A stretch of 64,000 nucleotides of DNA from Phycisphaerae bacterium. GTDB lineage: Bacteria > Planctomycetota > Phycisphaerae > UBA1845 > UTPLA1. The stretch spans positions 1 through 64,000 of the forward strand of contig JAFGQA010000248.1 in NCBI GenBank assembly GCA_016935885.1, given 5' to 3'. Under the pieces are notes generated by a model. It saw only the letters and a program-made list of their open reading frames with translations. It searched no databases and was not told the DNA's origin. Of this stretch, positions 1-8,510 are shown piece after piece (within the stretch, counting starts at the first letter, position 1; each line of letters begins with the position of its first letter). Made by a program: the position numbers and the translations under genes.

Positions 1-24
1 ATCACAGTTCATATCGACACTACA

Positions 25-44
25 GGCCCTCCCGGATGAGGGCC
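25..44. other. Short stem-loop upstream of the first gene
   Basis: A perfect 7-bp stem (GGCCCTC at 25-31 with GAGGGCC at 38-44) closes a 6-base loop. No T-run follows on either strand, so it may be a leader hairpin or the rho-independent-like end of a gene left of the window. Seen directly; role unknown. Confidence 0.4.
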
Positions 45-112
45 GATAGGACACATCAGAAAGGAAAACCACGCTAATCAATTACGGCTATGGGAAGGAA
101 TATTACCAGTGG

Positions 113-457
113 ATGACGGCGGTGCGCAACGGAATCGATGGCTGCAATGGCGGGCTCCCTGCCGTGCTTGATGCGATAACTGACGCGTGGAAGGAGAGGA
201 TGGTCCGCTACCATCTGGCGGACGTCTTCGGCCGTTACTTGCTTCCGGTCGAAAGGCGCCCCATCTTGGCTCGGCAATTCGTCGAGAGATACGGCGCGAA
301 ACTGAGGCCGCCTTTCCAGCCCAGAAACCCAGAGCTATATGGCGGCGAGATCGAGATGCTGATCAAGCGGTATCTTCTCATGCGAGAGGGCTTATCAGCT
401 GCTGTGCGGCAGGCGATCGAGATGCAGCCGCAGGCAGGTCGGACACTACGGCTCTAA
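113..457 (+). CDS. Hypothetical protein, 114 aa, uncertain start
   Basis: I do not recognise this protein. It is small, basic and mostly helical-looking, with no signal peptide or membrane segment. The ATG at 113 is the first standard start, but the frame is open back to a TAG at 47, and the codons just before the ATG also look protein-like (GYGKEYYQW). An AAAGGA ribosome-site-like stretch at 61-65 precedes that upstream part, yet only non-standard codons (ACG at 71, ATC at 77) sit at the right distance. The real protein may therefore start upstream at an unusual codon, or a base change may have removed its start. It lies on the same strand as the Cys/His-repeat gene that follows. Confidence 0.5.
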   Translation: MTAVRNGIDGCNGGLPAVLDAITDAWKERMVRYHLADVFGRYLLPVERRPILARQFVERYGAKLRPPFQPRNPELYGGEIEMLIKRYLLMREGLSAAVRQAIEMQPQAGRTLRL

Positions 458-512
458 CCGAGCGCGGCGACGGTTGTCCGTCACGGAAAGCTTCGAAACG
501 AGGGAATTCCGC

Positions 513-944
513 ATGGGACCGGACTTCAACAAGCGGCTACACCCACAACTCCCGCTAATACCGGCGAAGCCGCAACCCGAACTGCCGCACATTCCAGCGC
601 TCAAGCCCGCCCTCGAACGACCTCCCAGGCTCCCTCCGGAACCACTGCTGAAGTCATGCCCTGAACCAGCGCCGCTGATTAGGTGCTGCGAACCCCTCTG
701 TCCAGGACACATGCGCGCGGGGGAGTCTTGTCCGCGAACGCGGCACTTCTGCGCCGACGTAGGCTGTCCCGGACACCCGCTTCCCGCGTCCAAGTGCCAG
801 CCGAAGCTCTACTTCTGCGCAGTGCCCGGTTGTACGGGTCACATCAGAGCGCACGAGAGCTGCCTTTTCTTCTGCCGCACCACGGGCTGCCCTGGGCATC
901 GTCACGCGGGCGCAATCTGCCCTGTACTGCCCGGTCTTCGGTAG
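513..944 (+). CDS. Proline-rich protein with four tandem Cys/His zinc-knuckle-like repeats
   Basis: A 143-aa protein starting at ATG513, preceded by GAGGGA at a usable distance. Residues 1-50 are proline-rich (many PxLPxIP-type turns). The C-terminal half carries four near-tandem copies of C-x3/4-C-x-G-H-x5/6-C, seen as LCPGHMRAGESC, GCPGHPLPASKC, GCTGHIRAHESC and GCPGHRHAGAIC, each of copies 2-4 opened by an aromatic-Cys pair. Period is about 19-22 residues. Four potential ligands per repeat (Cys, Cys, His, Cys) suggest one metal ion each. I know no family with exactly this repeat. It sits upstream of the transfer ATPase gene on the same strand, so an element-encoded nucleic-acid- or protein-binding role is an inference only. 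Confidence 0.65.
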   Translation: MGPDFNKRLHPQLPLIPAKPQPELPHIPALKPALERPPRLPPEPLLKSCPEPAPLIRCCEPLCPGHMRAGESCPRTRHFCADVGCPGHPLPASKCQPKLYFCAVPGCTGHIRAHESCLFFCRTTGCPGHRHAGAICPVLPGLR

Positions 945-1205
945 TAGAGACGGCTGCGGTTGGAGAAAGCCCATGATCGCAAGCAGCCACGTCTGACGCA
1001 TTCGCGAAATTGCAGGCGGAACTAGGACGGCACCGCTCACGTCGTACTCGATGCGTCAAGGCCGACTTCGCGGGGCCACAGGTGGACACGCTTACGCTCC
1101 GGCGATGGCCCAGTCCCTGTTTGTGCGGTTTTGTGAAACCTCGCAACGCGTCCTGCTGCTATTCTGGCGCGGCTGTGTATGGTGGCGCTTACGGAGGCGC
1201 GGTAT

Positions 1206-3728
1206 ATGTCTGTCACAGAACAAGTACTGTTGGCGCGCGCATACTCGTTTGCGCAGGGCGTGAGCACCATTCACTATCTGATGCGCGAAGGGGCAAAGGG
1301 TTGTACGGGTGACATCAGCGCCGTGCCGATACCACTGGAACCGCCGTATGAAGCGGTGGACCCTTCCTCGCGACCGTACCACGCCGCGCGACGCGGCAGC
1401 GATGCCAGTTTAGTGATAGAGCACCCAGAGGACTTTGTCCGCCTTAAAATCTGGATATCACCGGAACAGCGGTCGCAGTGGATCCGATCCGAGTTGTTTC
1501 TTAAGCTCCTGTATGGGCTACACCGACGCGCCGCCTTCGAGATACTCGGAAACTCGGAGTCAATACTGTTTTACTTCGTGTGCCACCGTGACGAGGCACC
1601 TATTGTCCTCGCGGCGTTCGGTGCCCAATTTGAGCTGTGCACCTTGTCACTAGCGCCCACCGACGGATACCAGCTCGTTGGGCTTGTCGACGCCGGCGCT
1701 CAACTCGCATTTCGCGACTACTTCCCGTCGCCGCCCTACTCCCGACTGCTAACCCGCCCAGACGAACTGGTTCGCAGCCCCTACCTGACGCTGCTTACCG
1801 CTCTGGCGGCCTTGCCATCGCACGCACTGGGGTTGTATCAGGTGGTATTCGAGCCGACCGCGCCCGATCACAATTGGCACCGCAACGTCGAACTGCTTCA
1901 GGACCGCGAGTACCAGGCTGGTGCCGCTCCAGGGTTGACGATTTTCCAGCGCTATGGGCAACAAGCGCCATCGGTTGACCTGCGGCACATGGCAATGGAC
2001 CTTGTGCTGAAGGCGCACAACGACAAACCGTTCTTTGCCGCTGGCCTTCGGATTGCGGTTTGCGATCCACAGCAACGCGCTGCTCATTGGCTGCGGTCGG
2101 TCGCCGTGGCTGCACATTGTCTCCAGCACGGTGGCCGCCCACTAAACTACATCACGGAACAAAATTATAGCGCGGTCCTAGGATCCGTGGAACTAGCCAA
2201 GATGTTCTCTCACATCAGGGCTTATCGTCATGGTTTCTTGGTTAACTCCGCTGAGTTAACCAGCATGGTCCATATCCCACCGCCGCAGAACCTGGAGCAC
2301 ATTGAGAACATCGTGCCGCTACTGGAGACGTTACCGTCATCACCGTCGCTCAGCCAGGGAACGCTCGTTGGAACCTGCGCCTGGGCGGACGACGTCCAAG
2401 AGGTACGGATCCCCCAACACGTGCGATCCAAGCACACACACGTCATCGGGGGAACCGGAACGGGAAAATCCACCCTGCTTGAGTGGGGTATCCTGCAGGA
2501 CATCGAACGCGGACACGGCGTTGCCGTACTGGACCCGCATGGTCGGCTGGTGCAGCGGCTGTCACGTCTGATTCCTATGGAGCAGGCAGAGAGGGTGATC
2601 TACTTCGATCCGGGAGATCCAGAGTGGGTACCGATTTGGAACCCGCTTCGCTGTGGAGCGGCCGTGGGCCACAGCAGAATCGCCGACGACCTTGTTGGCG
2701 CGTTCAAGAGCTTCATGAGCGGCTGGGGAGATCGACTTGAGCATCTTCTACGCCATGCCTTCTTTGCCGTGCTGCATTTACCGGATGGCTCTTTACTTGA
2801 CGTATCGGACTTGCTCCGCAAGAAGTCGGCCGACAGTCGCCACATCCGTCAGCAACTTGAGAACGTCCTTGTCAACGAAGTGGCTCGTCGGTTCTGGCGT
2901 GAGGATTTCGATGGTTACGGTCAGCCCGATCTCTCCCCGCCACAACACAAGCTAAGCAAGCTACTGGCCTCCGAAACGGTCGGCGCAATGCTATCGCAGC
3001 ATCACTCGGCGATCAACTTCCATTCCATCATGGACGCTGGCCATATTCTGCTACTGGATCTGTCTACTATTGGAACGGAGGCTCGTGAGATCCTCGGATG
3101 CTTCATGCTGTCGTTGCTACATCTGACCGCATTGGGGCGCGGCAGCGGCCCCGGACATCAGAACCGGCCATTTCACATCTACTGCGACGAGGCTCATCGG
3201 TTCTTGACAGATTCAGTCGAGGACCTTATTGCGGAGACACGTAAGTTCGACGTATCGCTGACACTGGCGCACCAGTACATGAGCCAGTTCGGCACACGGA
3301 AGACGGACGCGCTTTCTGGAGTGGGATCCACCATAATATACCGGGTCGACCGTCGCGACGCGCAATACCTGCGCAAGGACTTGCAAGGACGCGTTGACGT
3401 CGAAGATCTATCCACGCTGGACGTTGGTAGCGCGATTGTACGCATCGGCAATGAGATTACCCGGGTCCGGACGCGGCCTCCGTTAGCGATGCCGCAACAA
3501 AATGCTCGTGATCGCATCATCGCATTGTCTCGCGAACGATATTGCCGCCGGATGGCGGATGTACAGCCGGACATTCATTTTCGGCGTCGCCACGATGTCT
3601 TTGTGCGTACTTCACGGGACAGGGGGCCTTCACGTTCGCAGACCCACCGCGCGGCTACCAGTACGTGTGAGTGCACGCCTCACGAAGGCCGCGGAGCGGC
3701 AGGAGCCTTTGACTATGACACGTACTGA
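1206..3728 (+). CDS. TraG/HerA-type conjugative DNA-transfer ATPase
   Basis: An 840-aa motor ATPase of the VirD4/TraG/HerA class, which couples ATP hydrolysis to DNA movement at the membrane during conjugation. Walker A GGTGTGKST lies near residue 415, followed by the typical VLDPHGRLV segment; Walker B with CDEAHRFL lies near residue 660, followed by the conserved ETRKFDVSLTLAHQY arginine/glutamine segment. The N-terminal ~400 residues show no clear membrane helices, so it may rely on a partner for anchoring. ATG1206 is chosen because GGAGG stands 8 bases upstream; an earlier in-frame ATG at 1179 has no such site. The last ~60 residues are basic and low in structure, and the stop overlaps the next gene by 14 bases, so the two are likely co-translated. 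Confidence 0.85.
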   Translation: MSVTEQVLLARAYSFAQGVSTIHYLMREGAKGCTGDISAVPIPLEPPYEAVDPSSRPYHAARRGSDASLVIEHPEDFVRLKIWISPEQRSQWIRSELFLKLLYGLHRRAAFEILGNSESILFYFVCHRDEAPIVLAAFGAQFELCTLSLAPTDGYQLVGLVDAGAQLAFRDYFPSPPYSRLLTRPDELVRSPYLTLLTALAALPSHALGLYQVVFEPTAPDHNWHRNVELLQDREYQAGAAPGLTIFQRYGQQAPSVDLRHMAMDLVLKAHNDKPFFAAGLRIAVCDPQQRAAHWLRSVAVAAHCLQHGGRPLNYITEQNYSAVLGSVELAKMFSHIRAYRHGFLVNSAELTSMVHIPPPQNLEHIENIVPLLETLPSSPSLSQGTLVGTCAWADDVQEVRIPQHVRSKHTHVIGGTGTGKSTLLEWGILQDIERGHGVAVLDPHGRLVQRLSRLIPMEQAERVIYFDPGDPEWVPIWNPLRCGAAVGHSRIADDLVGAFKSFMSGWGDRLEHLLRHAFFAVLHLPDGSLLDVSDLLRKKSADSRHIRQQLENVLVNEVARRFWREDFDGYGQPDLSPPQHKLSKLLASETVGAMLSQHHSAINFHSIMDAGHILLLDLSTIGTEAREILGCFMLSLLHLTALGRGSGPGHQNRPFHIYCDEAHRFLTDSVEDLIAETRKFDVSLTLAHQYMSQFGTRKTDALSGVGSTIIYRVDRRDAQYLRKDLQGRVDVEDLSTLDVGSAIVRIGNEITRVRTRPPLAMPQQNARDRIIALSRERYCRRMADVQPDIHFRRRHDVFVRTSRDRGPSRSQTHRAATSTCECTPHEGRGAAGAFDYDTY

Positions 3729-4335
3729 CAACACAGAAACCCAGGCCCACAGAATGCTGCATGAGCTGGATGTCCTCACGTCGGAGGCGGCACTCGCTCG
3801 GGAGGTCGACGTGCCGGTAAACCGCAGAGCGGGGCAGTTTCGCATGTCGCCAGAAAGGCCCATGTCACAAGGGCAGTTCCTGGACTGCGTGGCGCGTTTT
3901 GTCCGTCATATGCGCGGCCACGCTGTTCATGATGGGTGGGTACCAGACGAGTATGCACGGGATGACGCGATGTTGGTCCTCGAGCAGGGCTACGAAGGCG
4001 CTCGCGCAAACGGATATCTCGCCGCATTTCTCGACGCCACAACGTCGGACGAAACGAAGCTTGCAGATATTCTCATGAAGGTGGCAGTTCTGTTTCGCGA
4101 ACAAAAGCGACAACGATATCTGCATTGGGTCGTGGCACGATACTTGCGTGCAGTCGGTTGGGCTGAGCGCTGCGCGATGGCGCAACTTTTGCTCAATGAA
4201 ATCCGGAGCTATCTGCCAGAGGAGATGCGCAGCGCGACAGGTGAGCAGTACGCGGGCGACGTCTTCGATCTGCTCATGATTCACCGCACTATTCGACCTG
4301 AGCTGAATAGCAGAGGCACGTCGGCGAGCGCTTAG
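3715..4335 (+). CDS. Hypothetical helical protein downstream of the transfer ATPase
   Basis: A 206-aa soluble protein with no family I recognise. Start ATG3715 has AGGAG nine bases upstream and overlaps the 3' end of the ATPase gene, which points to translational coupling and a shared function in transfer or replication. The middle (from about residue 45) is predicted helical, with regular hydrophobic spacing and several Arg-rich helices; no cysteine cluster, signal peptide or membrane segment is visible. It ends only 33 bases before the end of the convergent replication-relaxation gene. Confidence 0.7.
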   Translation: MTRTDNTETQAHRMLHELDVLTSEAALAREVDVPVNRRAGQFRMSPERPMSQGQFLDCVARFVRHMRGHAVHDGWVPDEYARDDAMLVLEQGYEGARANGYLAAFLDATTSDETKLADILMKVAVLFREQKRQRYLHWVVARYLRAVGWAERCAMAQLLLNEIRSYLPEEMRSATGEQYAGDVFDLLMIHRTIRPELNSRGTSASA

Positions 4336-4368
4336 CGGGTCACGCGGAGTGTCTTGCTGGTACGCGTG

Positions 4369-5289
4369 TCAACCAATCGGCTCAGGAGAAGTGGCAGGCT
4401 TTCGTGCTCCAAGGATGGACTTTCGCGCGTCCGACAGAGCCCCACCCGGGACCCAGATGTCGCCCCACACACCGTGCTGCAACATTGCATGGCAGTCGGT
4501 GAGCCAAATGAAGCCCGATGGCGGTGTCTCACTCACAAGGCGGCACAGCGCCACCAGTCGCTTCGGTCCCGAGGCCAGGAAGAGGAGGCGAAAACCGCGG
4601 AATGAGCAGTTGAACGGCCCATCGTAGCGACGGTACTGCTCGGACGCAAAATACCGCTGGTAATTATAGAGCTTCTGGCGTACATCGCTGCGTGAGGCCG
4701 CGCGACTGACGAGCGGCTCCGTGCCCGTGTCGACTTCGACGAAGAAGAGCAAGGCCCGTGCAGCATGTCGATGCCGAAGAGCAAACACGCCATCCGGTAC
4801 AAAAGTGCCTTCGCACCCGAATGGCTGCTCCGAGGGAAGTGTCTCTACAACCAGCGGGCGATTGCAGTCATGGGATCGGCTCCAGGCAGAACTCGACGAC
4901 AGGTATTCGACGCTGAAGTCCGGCGTTGTACGCGCTAGTTGAGTGAGTTGCAGGCGCAGCGTGTTCTCAAGCATGACGTGCGTGGGGCTCACACGCCACT
5001 CGGCCCGAGGCTGAGCGAGGGGGACGGGCGTGGACAGGTCTTTCATGCGGCACAGTAGCTGGATACCAGACTCCGTAAGCGTAACGAATGCCTCGGGTCG
5101 GCCAGGAGCATGATGAATGGCGCGGGTCGTTAGTTGAATCAGGCCGTCGATTGCAAGACTACGGAGTCGACGTCGGAGGGCGCGCACGTTGCGGCCATGC
5201 AGGTACGCCAGCTGGGCCGCTGTCAGCGTTCGGAATTCGGCGATGGACATAAGCAACACTGTGTCGGTATGGGTGACGTCTATGGGCAT
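4369..5289 (-). CDS. Replication-relaxation family protein
   Basis: A 306-aa protein matching the replication-relaxation family (PF13814), typical of actinobacterial and other plasmids and integrative elements and thought to act with the replication initiator. The N-terminal winged-helix region shows the characteristic order: a helix with FRTLTAAQLAYL, then RALRRRLRSLAIDGLIQL, then a strand reading AFVTLTESGIQLL. A conserved HVMLENTLRLQL helix follows, and the C-terminal half has the acidic strand FVEVDTGTEPL. ATG5289 is preferred over the longer frame because GGAGGT lies 5 bases upstream. It converges on the gene ending at 4335. The family call rests on remembered motifs, not a search. Confidence 0.75.
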   Translation of the reverse strand: MPIDVTHTDTVLLMSIAEFRTLTAAQLAYLHGRNVRALRRRLRSLAIDGLIQLTTRAIHHAPGRPEAFVTLTESGIQLLCRMKDLSTPVPLAQPRAEWRVSPTHVMLENTLRLQLTQLARTTPDFSVEYLSSSSAWSRSHDCNRPLVVETLPSEQPFGCEGTFVPDGVFALRHRHAARALLFFVEVDTGTEPLVSRAASRSDVRQKLYNYQRYFASEQYRRYDGPFNCSFRGFRLLFLASGPKRLVALCRLVSETPPSGFIWLTDCHAMLQHGVWGDIWVPGGALSDARKSILGARKPATSPEPIG

Positions 5290-5468
5290 CAGCGACCTCC
5301 GCCTTTTGAGAGCTCTGCTTAATAGCGGCTGAAAGACCACTGAGGTTTCAGCGGCATGCAAATTTGGGAACCGTGCGCGCTGACAACGTGCCCAACATGC
5401 AGCCGCTAGTCTAGTACGGCAGTGACAAGCATGACAGGCCGTGCGAAGGTGAAGCAGCACTTGGCAAT

Positions 5469-5486
5469 GCCCGCGAAGTCGCGGGC
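5469..5486. terminator. GC-rich hairpin between two minus-strand genes
   Basis: GCCCGCG at 5469-5475 pairs with CGCGGGC at 5480-5486 around an AAGT loop. It lies 75 bases past the stop of the gene at 5561-6073 and before the replication-relaxation start, so it could end or attenuate that transcript. No T-run follows. Confidence 0.35.
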
Positions 5487-5560
5487 GTGCGCAACGCGAG
5501 CCGAAGACGCCGCCGGCGCCGCCTGATGCGCCAATGGCAACGGTCCCGTCTTCTCGGCGA

Positions 5561-6073
5561 TCAGAATAGCGAATCGAGGCCGCCGGCAAACCGCATGAGC
5601 TTAGCCGGCATCGATGGCGCCAGCACGTCATCGACATTGTCAGCCTGAATCGTACTTTTGTCGATAAGCGCCATTTCGATCATCACTCTTGCCCTCACAG
5701 AGTCCTCGTAGGTCAGTGGCTCGGCGTGTTCTAGCTCTTCAGGCGAGGGAAGCGACGTCGTCTGTTCGGACGGTTGGACGGGCACGTGGGGGAGGATCGG
5801 CTCGTATGGCGCATAGAGCGCGACAGGTTGGACCCCATAGTAGCGGGCGACTTCGAACGGCTCTTGGTACGCTAGCCGTAGCGGTTCCTCCGGAACACTT
5901 GAGTGCGCCGCGGACGGTGAATCGTAAGCCGGACTCACGAGGTGCGATTCCAGGGTACGCGGGGGCCCCAGCGGGTCGTGCGCATTCGGCCAATAGCCCT
6001 GGAAGGGCTCTAGCCGTGGGTTGTTCTGGTTGCGAAAGTCGTAGTTCCGTGGGTCGAGATCGAATCGTCGCAT
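5561..6073 (-). CDS. Hypothetical proline/acid-rich element protein
   Basis: A 170-aa protein of unknown function. ATG6073 has GGGAG 8 bases upstream; the longer frame to 6127 lacks a site. The sequence is rich in Pro, Tyr, Glu and Asp with little hydrophobic core (N-terminus MRRFDLDPRNYDFRNQNN), which suggests a largely disordered protein; only the last ~45 residues (SVRARVMIEMALI onward) look helical. No cysteine, signal peptide or membrane segment is visible. A second protein of the same style lies at 45839-46732, possibly an analogous element protein, although I see no clear alignment between them. Confidence 0.55.
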   Translation of the reverse strand: MRRFDLDPRNYDFRNQNNPRLEPFQGYWPNAHDPLGPPRTLESHLVSPAYDSPSAAHSSVPEEPLRLAYQEPFEVARYYGVQPVALYAPYEPILPHVPVQPSEQTTSLPSPEELEHAEPLTYEDSVRARVMIEMALIDKSTIQADNVDDVLAPSMPAKLMRFAGGLDSLF

Positions 6074-6653
6074 TGACTTATCTCCCAAAGCTCGTGGGCG
6101 AAGTGACGGCGTTCGACACAGCGTCACCCGTTAATTAACAGGCGGCTGTTCCGGAGCCACGATTTCAGTTCAGCATAGCCGCAATGCTTGTGACCGGCGG
6201 GTTCGCGACGAGAAGCAGGGACTCTGAACGATAGACCGGGAGATAGGAATGCGCGAGATGGTGCCTCGCGTAGCCGAATGCGTCGAGTCAAAACGCCGTA
6301 CAATCCATACGCGATCAGTAATCCCCTGGAGAGCAGCGACGCTGAACTGGCGCGGCAAACGCGCCATCGCAGCTGAGTTGCTGAGGCGCTGTCGTTTCCT
6401 GCTTCGACCACCACCGCGCTCGCTTGATCATGATTTGGATGAAGCGATCGACCAGGATCACAGGCTGATCGAGAGTCTGCTCGCCGCGGAACGGGACAAG
6501 CAGCAAATGCTGTCCGGTTCGCCTCACTCAGCTGAAACCTCACTTCGTGTTCTGCCGCTTCCGTGAATAGAGGGACAGGATTGCCAGGCGGTTTAAGCCG
6601 GCACTTGTGCCGGCTTCCGCCCGTCCCTTTGTTGAAGTGACAGCGGAGACAGC
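6074..6653. other. 580-base gap with weak reading frames and a palindrome
   Basis: This divergent gap separates the minus-strand gene ending its 5' side at 6073 from the primase gene. A plus-strand frame at 6249-6566 (105 aa) has a plausible helical, charged C-terminal part but no ribosome site, and its N-terminal half is unlike a globular protein, so I do not call it. A 22-base inverted repeat sits at 6595-6616, described separately. Nothing else is supportable. Confidence 0.4.
6595..6616. promoter_or_regulatory. 22-base near-perfect palindrome upstream of the primase
   Basis: AAGCCGGCAC at 6595-6604 is mirrored by GTGCCGGCTT at 6607-6616 with only two bases between, 37 bases before the primase start. 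A dyad of this length with so short a spacer is more like a protein-binding operator or replication-control site than an RNA terminator, although as RNA it would also fold. Seen directly; the role is inferred from position. Confidence 0.5.
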
Positions 6654-8036
6654 GTGGTGTGCACGACTCCACAAGCACGGACGATGGCGCAGAAGATCGC
6701 GATCTTTCGCGCCTGCTTCACGGGGCTACCGCACGTGTACGGCACACGTGACCCGCGCTCTGGGAAGATCACGCAGGTCAAGGCGCCGGTGACCGATGAC
6801 GTACTGCAGCGACATCTCGCCGGACATTGGCACTACGGCGTATATCTCCTGGTGGGAGACCGCACGCGTGCGCTGGTGGTTGACTTCGATACACCTGATC
6901 TGTGCCCGGTCATTGACTTTGTCGATGCAGCGGCGCGGTACAACCTGCCAACGTATGTTGAGCGAAGCAAATCGAAGGGGCACCACGTCTGGGTGTTCTT
7001 CAATGAGCGAGGAGTTGAGGCGTACAAGGCACGCCTCATTGCCCATCACGTGCTGGATGAAATAGGACAGCAGAGCGTTGAGGTCTTTCCAAAACAGGAT
7101 CGCATTGACGTCGACAACGGGTATGGCAACTTCATCTTCGCACCGCTCTTTGCGGATCTCGTTCCCGCGGGCCGCACCGTCTTCGCGGACCCCAAAGACC
7201 TCACGAAGCCGCATTCCGACCAGTGGGACTTGCTGGAACACGTTGACCGCGTGGACGAAGAGCTACTCGATGAGCTCATCGCGTTAAACGAAATCGAAGG
7301 TGCCCGATCTGAACGAGAACCTACGTCTTTAGCCAGCGCGCACGTGGTTAGTGCGACGTGCGGCCTTCCGCTGTGCATGCAGAAGATCCTCCGGGAAGGC
7401 GTGCAGGAGAACCAGCGAACGAGTTGCTTTCGCCTCGCGGTCGCCCTGAAGCGAACCGGGATGCCCGTCGACATGGCGATTGCGGTGCTGCGGGCCTGGG
7501 CCTGCCGCAATAGACCAATCCGGGGGAAGCGCATCATCACGCCACTCGAAATCGAATCTCAGGCCCACGCTGCTTACAAGCTAAGGTATCGCAGCTTCGG
7601 ATGCGAAGAAACGGCGATGCAGGCCTACTGTCATCCCGATTGCCCGATTCGCTCGCGTGTGAACAGTCCACTGGGCGGTCCAGCGGACGCTCGCGGGCGT
7701 CCTTCTGAGGATTCAGCCACAAGGAGTATGACCATGCCTACGTTGCCTCCCAACCGGCCGGTGAAGGAGTTCAGAGCTCGCAATCTCAGTCTGGCCATCT
7801 GGCAAAACGAGGGCACGCGTGAGGGCCGACCGATCACGCTGCACAGTATCACGCTGAACAAACGCTATCAGGACCAGGACAGCGGCGAATGGAAGGACAG
7901 CAGTTCGTTCTTCCCCGACGATCTGCCGCGGTTACGCCTGCTGCTCGAGAAGGCCTACGAGCACCTCTTGCTGCGAGACGTCAGCCCGACTGCAGACGGC
8001 GCCGGCGTTCCGCCAGATTACGTGGCGGCCGGATAG
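6654..8036 (+). CDS. AEP-type primase with a C-terminal small conserved domain
   Basis: A 460-aa replication protein. Residues ~10-200 match the archaeo-eukaryotic primase fold as seen in TOTE-type and mobile-element primases: VVDFDTPD near residue 76 supplies the metal-binding DxD pair, SKSKGHHVWVFF near residue 107 supplies the second motif with its catalytic His, and RIDVDNGYGNF follows. A Cys/His-containing stretch (C near 330, YCHPDCPI) may bind zinc. The last ~100 residues (KEFRARNLSLAIWQNE, then SSSFFPDDLPRL) look like the small single-strand-binding-like proteins often encoded separately beside such primases. GTG6654 is chosen for the GGAG 5 bases upstream; ATG6684 is an alternative. 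An internal AAGGAG before ATG7734 may allow the tail to be made alone. Confidence 0.75.
   Translation: MVCTTPQARTMAQKIAIFRACFTGLPHVYGTRDPRSGKITQVKAPVTDDVLQRHLAGHWHYGVYLLVGDRTRALVVDFDTPDLCPVIDFVDAAARYNLPTYVERSKSKGHHVWVFFNERGVEAYKARLIAHHVLDEIGQQSVEVFPKQDRIDVDNGYGNFIFAPLFADLVPAGRTVFADPKDLTKPHSDQWDLLEHVDRVDEELLDELIALNEIEGARSEREPTSLASAHVVSATCGLPLCMQKILREGVQENQRTSCFRLAVALKRTGMPVDMAIAVLRAWACRNRPIRGKRIITPLEIESQAHAAYKLRYRSFGCEETAMQAYCHPDCPIRSRVNSPLGGPADARGRPSEDSATRSMTMPTLPPNRPVKEFRARNLSLAIWQNEGTREGRPITLHSITLNKRYQDQDSGEWKDSSSFFPDDLPRLRLLLEKAYEHLLLRDVSPTADGAGVPPDYVAAG
7721..7736 (+). promoter_or_regulatory. Strong internal ribosome site and in-frame start
   Basis: AAGGAG at 7721-7726 stands 7 bases before ATG7734, in frame with the primase. 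It would give a ~100-aa product covering only the SSB-like tail. It is better than the site of the full-length start. Seen directly; use in vivo is inferred. Confidence 0.55.
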
Positions 8037-8159
8037 TGCATGGGGACGGGCCGCCGGCTGCGTCTCATTGCGTTTGGTTATGAGGGGAAGCGAAGACGCA
8101 GCTGGTCGGATTCCGCTGGAGTGGAGCGGCGTGAGCGGCATGCCTCGCCTGGAGAGGAT

Positions 8160-8417
8160 ATGAGCGCAGAGAGTCCAACAGCGTGCTGCACCGATTGGCC
8201 GCCCCGGCCCGAAGTCGTGCGGTCACTCATGACGCCGATCGAGGCGGCGCAGTACCTCCGTCTCGACGAGACGGGAGCCCACACACCAGAGTCGGCCCTG
8301 CGCACGTTGGACTACTGGCGCAACCGCGGGGAATTGAAGGCCACTAAGTACGCCCGCAGGATCTGGTACCGCAAGATCGAACTCGACCGCTTCCTCGAAG
8401 TGAAGACGGAAGATTGA
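8160..8417 (+). CDS. Excisionase-like helix-turn-helix protein
   Basis: An 85-aa DNA-binding protein placed just before the integrase, as recombination directionality factors and excisionase-family HTH proteins usually are. The core TPIEAAQYLRLDE...SALRTLDYWRNRGELKATKYARRIWYRKIELDRFLE follows the winged HTH_17 pattern: a first helix with AAxYL, a recognition helix, and the wing plus 'W/Y-R-x-x-E-L-D-x-F' ending. An insertion (TGAHTPESA) lengthens the turn. ATG8160 is preceded by GGAGAGGAT. It probably controls excision or primase expression; which of these cannot be told from sequence. Confidence 0.75.
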   Translation: MSAESPTACCTDWPPRPEVVRSLMTPIEAAQYLRLDETGAHTPESALRTLDYWRNRGELKATKYARRIWYRKIELDRFLEVKTED

Positions 8418-8510
8418 AGGTTTGCGCCTGCCGGGCCACGCGGATATACTGGCCGCCATGGTCAGTCGTCATTTGGTGGCCCATGGACCCGGGGAGGGTC
8501 CGGAGGCCCG

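Noticed and set aside
6249..6566. 105-aa plus-strand frame in the gap before the primase
   Set aside because: No ribosome site and an N-terminal half without protein-like pattern; possibly a relic but not supportable as a gene.
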